The position numbers and the translations under genes were made by a program. The notes beneath the pieces are model-generated. The model made no database searches and was not told the origin of the DNA. It saw nothing but the letters and a program-made list of their open reading frames with translations. A DNA stretch of 33,242 nucleotides from Didymodactylos carnosus. Lineage: Eukaryota > Rotifera > Eurotatoria > Philodinida > Philodinidae. Each line of letters starts with the position of its first letter. Position 1 is the first letter of the stretch. Shown one piece after another: positions 1 to 8,117 of the stretch. The stretch lies in contig CAJNOQ010001313.1 in the NCBI GenBank assembly GCA_905250885.1, forward strand, positions 1-33,242, written 5' to 3'.

Positions 1-760
1 CAGTGCGAAGATATAAAAGCAAGATGCAAGTACCTCAGAAATCGGAGAACATAAAAATCCGAAAATCTTTCAACCATTTTTTGAAAACTGGGTGGGAACT
101 CTCCCCCCTCCTCCTTCGGTCTCGCCGACCTCTTCTTGACCTTCCCCTGGACCTATGGGTGTGCCATGCAAATTTTGGCTGCTTTAGCTCTTACAGGGAC
201 TGAATGCATAGAGAACAAACAAACATACAAACAAACTTTCTTCTTTATATATATAGATATATAATACCCGCAGAGCCATGTGAGGCTACATAGATAGATA
301 TGAGACGAATTGAGCTGGCGGTCGAGCGCTCGGTGTACAAGCGCGCTCGTTGCTAGAGGGAAACAGACGAATCGCGCTCGTATGTCATTCATAATTTAAA
401 TAAATTCTCTGTAGTTTTGAAACAAAAAAGTTCTAAACAAAAAATATATTTTCTTCTATTAAAAGAGTAAAATGAATGTCGTGCTAGGTTCGGAGTGAAA
501 TCTACACAAGAAAAGTAAATTTTTTAAGATTAACGACAGTAGCACTGTCGTAGTTAGCTCATTAAAATACGCTCAAGCGGGAGAATACGCTTGTTAAAAT
601 GCGCTCATGTTTTCTCAGCTCGATCGTTCCATTTCATACATGGAAGTTCATACAGATCTAAGTGGAACTGCACTATAATAATTTAAAGTGAATCATGTAG
701 AGTCCAAAACATTCAAAAGCATTGCATTTCAGAATTTTGTTTAAAAGCAATCTATTGCTT
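1..760. other. Left edge, no supportable gene
   Basis: No open frame here looks like protein. The two short frames near 3-392 overlap on opposite strands and have low-complexity or biased composition. A patch at about 305-385 is richer in CpG than the surrounding AT-rich DNA. I see no RNA gene. The interval ends at the sharp start of the inverted-repeat arm at 761. Confidence 0.5.
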
Positions 761-1165
761 GAAACTGCGGATTTCAAAATCGCCTGGCGTATCGATTAAC
801 CAAGACGACATCAACGCTTTTCTTTGCTGAGTCTGTTAGTCAACACATAAAACAATGGAACGCGCTGAAGATCAAAAATCCGTTTTCGTTAGATCAGTTT
901 ATTGCCGGATTGAAACAAAGATTATTCTCGTCGGATACAGTTGAAGAATTGTGCCGTTTGATCGTAACATTCAACGTTTTCATCGACATGGTATCGAAAC
1001 TGGTGGATCAGAAAATACAAACATGAAAATTACTTAAGTGATATAAATCATCGGCTAACGGCTGCCAATAAGTGGGCTGCTAAACTCGAAGCAAAGCTAA
1101 ATCGTTCAACGGAGATTATCAAGCGCTGCAAATCCTTACATTTACCTTTCCAAAATATTACTGAT
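761..1165 (+). repeat. Left arm of 405-bp inverted repeat
   Basis: This arm is the reverse complement of 2402-2806. I compared the arms block by block and saw no mismatch; similarity stops sharply at both ends. On the plus strand it carries a decayed coding segment. One frame reads through motifs such as HIKQWNALKIKNPFSLDQF and VEELCRLIVTFNVFIDMVSK. After an A-run near 1011-1015 a one-base shift leads to HRLTAANKWAAKLEAKLNRS and a stop just after 1165. I do not recognise the protein. Identical arms 1.2 kb apart suggest either a recent inverted duplication or a foldback element. Confidence 0.92.
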
Positions 1166-2401
1166 TACATATATCCTTAAGTTTTGTTTTTGATGAACTG
1201 ATAGCTATCCACAGCTATTAATTAATTTAATTTTAATTTTAATTAAAACTTAAAGTCCTAGTCCTCATTTTAAAAAACTTGTGGCTCAGTCAAAAGTAAT
1301 GATATAAAATTCATTGGTGCATGGCTTGATAGCCAATGATGTGTTAGTATGGTATGATGCTAAAACTTTTAAAAAGAGCTAACTGATAAAGAAAAAAAAT
1401 AAGAAATAAAAGAGTAAACCGCGGTTTTTAACACAAAATATATGTAAATACAGAGTAAAGCCTATACGCGCCAGTTACATAAACGGGAGCTATTGAAGTC
1501 ATGTGCAGTACAAAATACTGATGTTTCAGGCAGTTCAACCAGATGTATCAGTAGCAAGTAAACGTAATGTTGCTCCGTGCCATCTGGCGGTGCAGAAACA
1601 TCGGCGCTTTGTATCATCAAAGAATCGATAACGAAATGTGCTAATACCTTGAAAGAAAAAATTCAACATTTTGCGTCATTGGTGCTAAAAGAGATAAATG
1701 ACTTAAAAATAAAGTTTCAACTCAGTAAAACGAAACGTCCAGTCTCCAGGCATCGAAAATCGATTTACGAAGAAGTCGAGTTGAAGAAAGAAACAGAAAC
1801 AGAAGCCAAAATCGTCACTGGTGCCCGCTGCATCCTATGTATTCGAAAAAACTTTTCAAAATAGTCAATCCCACTAGAAGTTCAACAGCCGATTGGTTCG
1901 TTCACAGCCAAGATGTTGGTGATAGCACCATTAACACTAGACTGCGAAGATCCGACAAGGAACTAAAAGTTTCTACTAGTTCTCAAAAAGACCTTAACTG
2001 AATTTATCAGCAGCAAAAAGAAGAACAGAATTTTGGCGCACACGTTCAACCACGAAATGAAACTGCTTACAAAAGAACTAGGAAGAACTGTATTGGTGGA
2101 AAAGATGGCATTAGTCATAGCTAAACTGATGTCGAAAACGTGTAAAAATCCGATCTATCTCTCTTTGTCTCGTTTGTGGTGTCACGTCAGTGTTTTGCCC
2201 CGGTCAGCTTTGATACTGAGGTTTTGTTCTGCTAATAAGCACAACACAGTAAAAGCTTCTCTACAAAATGGTGAAAACCTGAACTCTCCATCTCCTTTTG
2301 TTCTCTAGTTATCCCAAACACATCCATGGCCGCTCTATTGAGAAATCAAACATCAATATTAGTATCCCCGGATGTCTAAAACGAAGTACAAATACCTTCT
2401 T
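1166..2401 (+). pseudogene. Spacer between inverted-repeat arms, decayed coding DNA
   Basis: The 1.24-kb spacer holds several short plus-strand frames. The best are 1577-1864 (95 codons, Lys/Glu-rich, with a stretch like IKESITKCANTLKEKIQHFA) and 2033-2308 (91 codons). The codon texture changes frame repeatedly, as in a broken gene or one with unrecognised introns. Around 1500-1580 a different frame continues toward the first of these. No conserved domain is visible to me, and no transposase motif is evident. It could be the body of a mobile element whose termini are the flanking arms, or host DNA caught in an inverted duplication. Confidence 0.4.
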
Positions 2402-2806
2402 ATCAGTAATATTTTGGAAAGGTAAATGTAAGGATTTGCAGCGCTTGATAATCTCCGTTGAACGATTTAGCTTTGCTTCGAGTTTAGCAGCCCACTTATT
2501 GGCAGCCGTTAGCCGATGATTTATATCACTTAAGTAATTTTCATGTTTGTATTTTCTGATCCACCAGTTTCGATACCATGTCGATGAAAACGTTGAATGT
2601 TACGATCAAACGGCACAATTCTTCAACTGTATCCGACGAGAATAATCTTTGTTTCAATCCGGCAATAAACTGATCTAACGAAAACGGATTTTTGATCTTC
2701 AGCGCGTTCCATTGTTTTATGTGTTGACTAACAGACTCAGCAAAGAAAAGCGTTGATGTCGTCTTGGTTAATCGATACGCCAGGCGATTTTGAAATCCGC
2801 AGTTTC
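2402..2806 (-). repeat. Right arm of 405-bp inverted repeat
   Basis: This arm is the reverse complement of 761-1165 and carries the same decayed coding segment, including the same one-base frame disruption, on the minus strand. The flanks differ immediately outside the match (TTGCTAAT to the right of 2806). No convincing target-site duplication joins the two outer ends. A transcript across 761-2806 in either direction would fold into a duplex of about 400 bp. Confidence 0.92.
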
Positions 2807-2883
2807 TTGCTAATCTTTTCCGATGAAATTTCTATATTAGTTGAAGTATGATCATATAGTATAGAAAAATAGAGCATTCTTTT

Positions 2884-3260
2884 CTCTATCAGATTGCATA
2901 GAAAGAAAATTTCTTGAAGCTTAATATACAGTATTAAAGTGTTACTGCTCGTACTTTTGGTATGCCCTAAGTATATTTATCTGACATTTCGTCTCAAGAA
3001 CAAATGGCACCGGACAATCAAGTCTTATAAACACACGAAAAGTTTTGAAGTTCAAAAAATATTTTACTCCTATTTGTGTAACTTATGGCGGCGAATCTGA
3101 AATTAGAATGTCTTAAATGTCTTTCTATTTTTATTTATAATTATAAGAACAAAGAATTAAACTAGAGAGCAATTGCGCTGCGCACAAGTTGCGATGTGGT
3201 CAGACTGTATCCGACCTGAATTTGTCAGAAGCGGAATTTGTCAATAGAGAGTTTACCACA
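2884..3260 (+). repeat. Dispersed repeat family, copy 1
   Basis: This copy has the motifs that recur elsewhere in the window: TATTAAAGTGTTACTGC (also near 7270), a GGCACCGGACAATCAAGTC block, then TTTGTGTAACTTATGGCGGC, and finally GCTGCGCACAAGTTGCGATG near 3178. Copies differ by perhaps a quarter of positions, so the family is old. It has no coding capacity. Family identity is unknown to me. Confidence 0.7.
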
Positions 3261-3363
3261 TCACGTTCGCTGTGATTTAGTTGCTTTAAAAGATAGATTT
3301 AAGAAAAATAAAATGAAAACGAAATTTAAAGAAGAGAGAGAGAATTATTTTTCCAGTAAAAAG

Positions 3364-3640
3364 CAAATTGCGCCAGACAACTGACTATACGAAAAATTTT
3401 GAAGCCCAAAATACATTTTTTTCACTTATGGCATCGAATCTTGACCTTTATTTGAGAGAAAAATGTGCATCGATCAATCTCCAATGTCGGTACCTTTTCC
3501 AGAACTTATCTAGCTTTCATACTTGTCTAGATTACATTTCGCCTAGAAAGGCGACGAAAGAAACAAAGAAAGAAGAAAATAAAAAACAAAAAATCCCAAC
3601 AAAAACACATAATGTCTGTCGACGTAATTATTTTTCTTCT
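3364..3640 (+). repeat. Dispersed repeat family, copy 2
   Basis: This copy aligns to copy 1 and copy 3: a GCGCCAGACAACTGACTATA block, CACTTATGGCATCGAATC, a CAATGTCGG block and the AATGTCTGTCGACGTAATTA end. Two short open frames (3368-3643 and the start of 3612-3899) lie on repeat sequence and are not genes. It abuts copy 3 almost directly, giving a head-to-tail arrangement. Confidence 0.65.
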
Positions 3641-3644
3641 TAAG

Positions 3645-4060
3645 AACAATGGCGCTGGACAATCAACTGTTATAAATGTACGAAAAGTTTCTAAGTCGAA
3701 AAAACATTTTACTTCTACTTGTGTAGCTTATGGCGCCGAATCTGGACGTAGTTTTGAAAAACAAACGTGCATTTATCAATCTTCAATGTCGGGAGATTAT
3801 CCTACCTTTTCCAGAAGTTTTCTAGATCACGAGAAGACTGCAGTCTCGGGAAATTATCCTCCCGTTTTCAGAACTTTTCTACGTAGTGTAGTTCGCTAGA
3901 TCACGTCGTGCACATTTTGTAAAAAAATGACTAAACAAACCAAAAACAAAAAAAAAAAACAGTAAAACCACATAATGTCTATCAACATAACTAGAATGCA
4001 ATTGTGCTGCGCACAAATTGCGATGTCTGTTATATTAACAGAGACAGTGAGATCATTAAA
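3645..4060 (+). repeat. Dispersed repeat family, copy 3 (longest)
   Basis: This is the most complete copy. In order it has GGCGCTGGACAATCAACTG, TGTGTAGCTTATGGCGCCGA, a duplicated TCGGGAGATTATCC / TCGGGAAATTATCC segment, a GTGCACATTTTGTAAA block, then AATGTCTATCAACATAAC and the terminal GAATGCAATTGTGCTGCGCA. The terminal block recurs in inverse orientation at about 7457-7495 and in the same orientation near 17921. Confidence 0.7.
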
Positions 4061-4160
4061 AAATCGAAAAAACTTTATTCTTCTCGATGATTTATAGCAG
4101 TAATAAATAAAAGTTTTAATTATAATCTAAAAGAAAAAAGACAAGAGAGAAATAATCATA

Positions 4161-4290
4161 TTTCGTCGCAAGAACAAATGGTGCCGGACAATTGAGTCTT
4201 ATAAACGTAGGAAAGGCTTCTAAGCCCAACAAACATTTTGGTTCTATTTGTGTAACTGGACTTATGTTTGAAAAAAGAACGTACACTTCT
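4161..4290 (+). repeat. Dispersed repeat family, truncated copy 4
   Basis: This copy matches the front part of copies 1 and 3 (GTGCCGGACAATTGAGTC, then TTTGTGTAACTGGACTTATG and a GAACGTACACTTCTCAAT block). It then meets the broken end of the minus-strand Helitron frame at about 4290, so it marks one edge of the Helitron remnant. Confidence 0.6.
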
Positions 4291-6005
4291 CAATTTGCCG
4301 TACATACATCTATAGATAAACATGAATATGCTTTTTTTAAATCGTTGAGATATTGAAGAAAAGAAACATTTGTAGCATCCTCTGCGTGGATCAACACAGA
4401 AAAGTCGTGTATTACAATATAAAGAATATGATAGACTTTTCTCACGCGGATTGTTAATTGTACCTTTACCATCGGAAAGATATGGGGAAGTGCTAAAGTC
4501 TCAACAGTAAGATCTTTCAACAAAGACAACCGTTTATTCTATTCTGCTGGCGCTAGACTAACTATCTTTTGATCTAAAACATAATTTTCTAAATCTGTAG
4601 GTTGTAAACATGAATGTGTACTAAAATTAAATTTACATCGTCTGTATCTTCTACTCCTATTTCGTTCGCTATCTGAATCACTTTCACTATCACTTTCTAA
4701 AGCTCCTGCCTCAACATCAGCAGCATTTTCTTGAACACTATCATCACTATCGTTTCTTTCACCAACACCATCGGCTGCAGTTTGTGCGTAAGCAACATTA
4801 TAATCATTGTTATTATCTACCTGCATTGCTTCTCCAACAACATCGTTAACTTCACTTTCAGTTCTATCATCTATTGTTTCACTCTCATCCTTATCAGCAC
4901 TAACCCGCCTATCCATTGTAGCTGGATGATTTGCAAGATAATTATCATCAATTTCATTAATTTCTATCTCTTTATAATTGTCATTCATACTTTTAAGACA
5001 TTCTAAAGCTTCTCTAGTATGTGCTGGATTAATAAACGTTTTTTCCATACAGCTTTGTATTGAATTCGTCTTTTTAATTCAAACGGAATTATCATTGATT
5101 TACCAACTGGACGAGGAAGAGCTGTAACTGTTTCATGAACATTAGCAGACACACAATAAAGTGGACCATGAGTACCGCGTTGCTTGTAAGATAATAGATC
5201 AACGATGTACATAAAAGGAATTACCAGAGCAACTAACAGTTTCTCAAGATAATTAAGTCTTTTTAATTCATCAGGAATAGTGCAAACTTCTAAACCATTT
5301 GCTAGAGCTCTAGGCGGAACTTCTTTCGGTCTAAGTTGACGAGCACATTTCCATTGGAGCGACAAATCCATTCATTACTGTCTGAAATTGATTTTGCAAC
5401 AAAAAAAAACACTTTTCTAATTCTCCTCGTTTGTCATCTGATAAAAATTCAGTCAAGAAAGCAGATCGATCACATCGGTCCATTTGATAAATAAACATAC
5501 AACAATTACACTGAACATACATAGTCTGGTCCTTCTTTTGCAACAGTTTGAAACTTTTTATACTATTTAACATAAAATGAACCTAAACTTCCCTTCATTT
5601 TATCCTTCATTTCATTAACTTTTGTTCTAAGCACTTCTATTTTTTTCTTGTCTAACGTGGCATACTTGTACAAAACCTGTTTTACATGTACATTATTGTA
5701 TTGACTGAACATCAAAGAAAGCTGCGAATAATTCTTAGAACGTTTTTGTAAAGCCTTGGTTTCACGATTTAAATTTCTCTTTTGCAGCCAGATCTTCCTT
5801 AAGGCAGCTGAATCGAATTTATTGTTTAAACGTGCTGAAATGACGGCTGTTTTATATCTTTGTTTAATTTTCGTATTGAGAGACGAATCTGTGTGATACT
5901 TTTTTATCTGATGATTTATAGCTGCTGCGCGATAACTCACATAATTATTATGATGTAAATAAGACTGTCTAATTAACGCTGAATCTATTGACTTTCTTTT
6001 TTTTT
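4290..6005 (-). pseudogene. Helitron N-terminal region, frameshifted and truncated
   Basis: Read 6005 to 4290 on the minus strand, five frame segments form one broken polypeptide. A basic N-terminal part (to about 5563) leads into a Cys-containing segment (YVQCNCCMFIYQMDRCD). Next comes a block starting near 5320 (VPPRALANGLEVCTIPDEL, later TALPRPVGKSMIIPFELKRR). That block resembles the region found before the Rep domain in Helitron helicases (DUF6570-type, from memory). An acidic Ser/Asp/Glu-rich linker follows, and then LTVETLALPHIFPM, a typical Helitron-like N-terminal motif. Frames change near 5570, 5371 and 5048 (a T-run), and a TAG interrupts at about 4540. The Rep catalytic HUH motif and the helicase are absent, lost beyond 4290. 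The element is non-functional. Confidence 0.75.
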
Positions 6006-6213
6006 ATTTAAGCTTTTAATTGAAAAAGAAAAAAGAACGATTGCGCAAGCGGCTTCGCCTTAAAATGTATTAAAAAGAACGTATAATGAGCTTAAAAGGA
6101 GAAAGGAAGAAAAAGGAAAAGAGAAAGCTCACGCAAGAGATGGGCATTCGGGTTCTGGGGTATTCACTTCTACTGTTCTACTTATACTGGCAGCAAGACA
6201 GAACGTAAACTTC

Positions 6214-6876
6214 TCAGAATCGCACTGTCCGTAGTATATATCGGCATATCTCATTCAGAATAACTTGACTCTCGATCAAACATCTCCCACAAACTCCGAA
6301 TAAACTAGCCACCGACACACAAGGCAGGAAGCTCAGACCGGGTAGCAGATCAGTTCTTTCTAAAACATACGTCGAACAATCTAATAAATAATGCTTGACT
6401 GTTTCATTAGCTCCTCGGCATGCACAAAGAGAGGATGAAACACATCTTTTGGAGTGTAAATTGGCATTTAGTTGGGGATTGCCACATTTCAATCGTATAA
6501 AAAGTATTTCAGCTTGTCGTGATGGAAAATTGAGGCTTCTTTTAACAGGGGATTCGGTTCGCAGATTCAAAGCATTCTGTTTCAGTTTTTTACGTAATGG
6601 TTTCGCCTTTAATAAGTATAATGTTGGATCTAATTCGTTCCATTTCTTAGAGAGTAGAGTAAATACAGGTTGCATTATGGGTTGCATGTTACTTCTTAAA
6701 TTATGTACAGCAGTAGTTTGTTGTTGCTGGATTTGAGATGGCAGATATTCTGGGGCAAGGCCATGCACAATTTGAGAGTAGAAAACGATCTGAGTGATAT
6801 GAAAGTGTTCTTTAATGGATAGCCAACCTAACATAGTCCTAAGTTTCTCTTCCGAGCTACCTTTCATCGCACTCAA
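6214..6876 (-). pseudogene. LINE ORF2 C-terminal fragment
   Basis: This 220-codon open frame lies downstream of the RT core of a non-LTR retrotransposon. Near residue 17 is GWLSIKEHFHITQIVFYSQI followed by HGLAPEYL, the pattern found after the RT palm in Jockey/CR1-like elements. Near residues 130-170 are RLKCGNPQLN, SSLCACRGANETVKHYLLDC and a Tyr/Arg tail, a typical C-terminal Cys/His motif region. The first Met lies at the inversion junction and is not a true start. The natural stop at 6214 precedes the 3' UTR. RT catalytic motifs are absent from this part. Confidence 0.8.
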
Positions 6877-7080
6877 TGCTCGATCCTTGGACCCTTATTA
6901 TTTCTCATCTACATTGATGATTTGCCGACAGGAATTGAAAGTGCAATTCGATTATTTGCTAATGACACTCTTCTTCTTTCGCACGATAGTGATCTCGTTC
7001 TTGCCTCTCAAAGGCTGACTCGACATTCTACCAGACAATCAAGGAGCATCATTTTGATAAGATCTGTTTTGTTCGCATGA
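6874..7080 (+). pseudogene. LINE reverse-transcriptase palm fragment (inverted part)
   Basis: The plus-strand frame reads SILGPLLFLIYIDDLPTGIE and then IRLFANDTLLLSHDSDL. The first block is the conserved LGP...YIDD region of non-LTR reverse transcriptase. FANDTLL corresponds to the catalytic F/YADD motif with Asn in place of the first Asp. Similarity fades after about 7010, and the frame stops at 7078-7080. It lies head to head with the 6214-6876 fragment and shares its junction. Confidence 0.8.
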
Positions 7081-7229
7081 ATGCTAGTGAGTATTTTTTG
7101 AATAACTTTTGATAAAAACAAGATAAGGAGCTGCGGTGTTTACCGTTGGAAAGAGGAAATGAAGATGCGTCGAATCATATATTATAGGCTTTTCTAATAT
7201 TGATTTCTGAAGTATTTTTGTTCAGTTTT

Positions 7230-7322
7230 TTTCTCTATCAGATTATATAGACGAAAGTTACTTTAAGCCTACTATTCGGTATTAAAGTGTCACTGCCCGT
7301 ACTTTCGGTATGCCCTAAGTAT
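7230..7322 (+). repeat. Dispersed repeat family, front-end fragment
   Basis: This fragment closely matches 2884-2972: TTTCTCTATCAGATTATATA, a shared GTATTAAAGTGTCACTGCCC block and TTTCGGTATGCCCTAAGTAT. It runs into the hairpin at 7332. Confidence 0.75.
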
Positions 7323-7331
7323 CTGTGTTGA

Positions 7332-7381
7332 TTTGATTTACTCAATATATATAAATATATATGTATATTGAGTAAATCAAA
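7332..7381. repeat. Perfect 18-bp stem hairpin
   Basis: The left arm, TTTGATTTACTCAATATA at 7332-7349, is perfectly complementary to 7364-7381 across a 14-base AT-rich loop. It sits between two pieces of the dispersed repeat family, so it may be a junction or terminal structure of that element rather than a regulatory site. Confidence 0.85.
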
Positions 7382-7402
7382 GCAAAATGCAATGCTCACA
7401 GT

Positions 7403-7560
7403 CTACTGGTAAGATCTGCTTGGAGCGGTAGGTTCCGTCAGAGACAGAGTCTGTCGACATTGCAACTTGTGCGTAGCACACTTGCATTCTAGTTATTTTC
7501 TTCTTTCTTTCTTTGGCAAAATGTGCACCTCGTTTTTCACACTGTCGACATAAAAATAGA
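7403..7560 (-). repeat. Dispersed repeat family, inverted end fragment
   Basis: The block at about 7457-7495 (GCAACTTGTGCGTAGCACAC and following) is close to the reverse complement of the copy-3 terminus at 3991-4026. It is preceded by a TCAGAGACAGAGTCTGTCGA block. Further on, AAAATGTGCACCTCG and TGTCGACATAAA echo internal parts of other copies. Confidence 0.65.
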
Positions 7561-8117
7561 AGAAATTGTTTTTACTAAATCTGGAAGGTTTTTTTGACAA
7601 CCACTTTCTTCTCCTAAAAATTTCTGGATTCGTCACTGAGTTAGTCAAATGCTTAGCTGGTAATTGAAGGATAGCTCAGCTAATCTCAAGAATTCATGTG
7701 TATGTCCATCTCTAAGGAAAAGCTAAATAATTACCACAGTTCAGGTTCCATCGCATAACAATGTACTAATGTACGCTAACTAACATAAAGTGACGTTAAA
7801 TTGGACCTTCAGTTATCGTAAGTGGCTGGCATAGCAGAAACTCGAAGATGATTTTTTTTCTACACATATTATTCACACGCATAAGTCAGTTTTCCAATTT
7901 TTGAGTGGTAACTAAGAAAACATAAAGTAATAAATATTTTCATGTTCACACATCACGCGCTTTGGAATCAAAATTATTTATTTGTCGTAATTTACTATTT
8001 TTTTCTTAAAATATCAATGATGTCAGTCTTTTTATTGATAAATTAGTTAACAAATGCAAATCTCGAATGTATGATCGAAAATATTTCAAATTTAAACAAA
8101 TATGACTTTGTTGTAAA
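7561..8117 (+). other. Upstream region of the TTC39 gene
   Basis: No open frame of note lies here. The sequence is AT-rich and holds the presumed promoter and 5' UTR of the gene starting at 8118. I cannot identify a TATA box or initiator with confidence. An in-frame TGA at 8103-8105 bars any start upstream of 8118 in the same exon. Confidence 0.4.

Larger units (their letters stand above)
6000..7080 (-). mobile_element. LINE insertion with 5' inversion (twin-priming structure)
   Basis: The minus-strand 3' part (6876 to about 6000) holds the end of a non-LTR retrotransposon ORF, a 3' UTR of about 210 bp and a terminal A-rich tract at about 5998-6010 that directly abuts Helitron sequence. At 6876 the orientation flips: 6874-7080 reads on the plus strand as an upstream reverse-transcriptase segment. 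The upstream ORF part is therefore inverted head to head against the downstream part. Twin-primed LINE insertions have this arrangement. I saw no clear target-site duplication. Confidence 0.65.

Noticed and set aside
761-2806. Maverick/Polinton-type element with long terminal inverted repeats
   Set aside because: The interior is only 1.2 kb, with no polymerase, integrase or capsid motif, and no 6-bp target duplication was seen.
4731-5006. 91-codon plus-strand frame rich in Ile/Ser/Thr
   Set aside because: Antisense of the acidic linker in the Helitron remnant.
6395-6736. 113-codon plus-strand open frame
   Set aside because: It is the antisense shadow of the LINE C-terminal ORF, which has clear family motifs on the minus strand.
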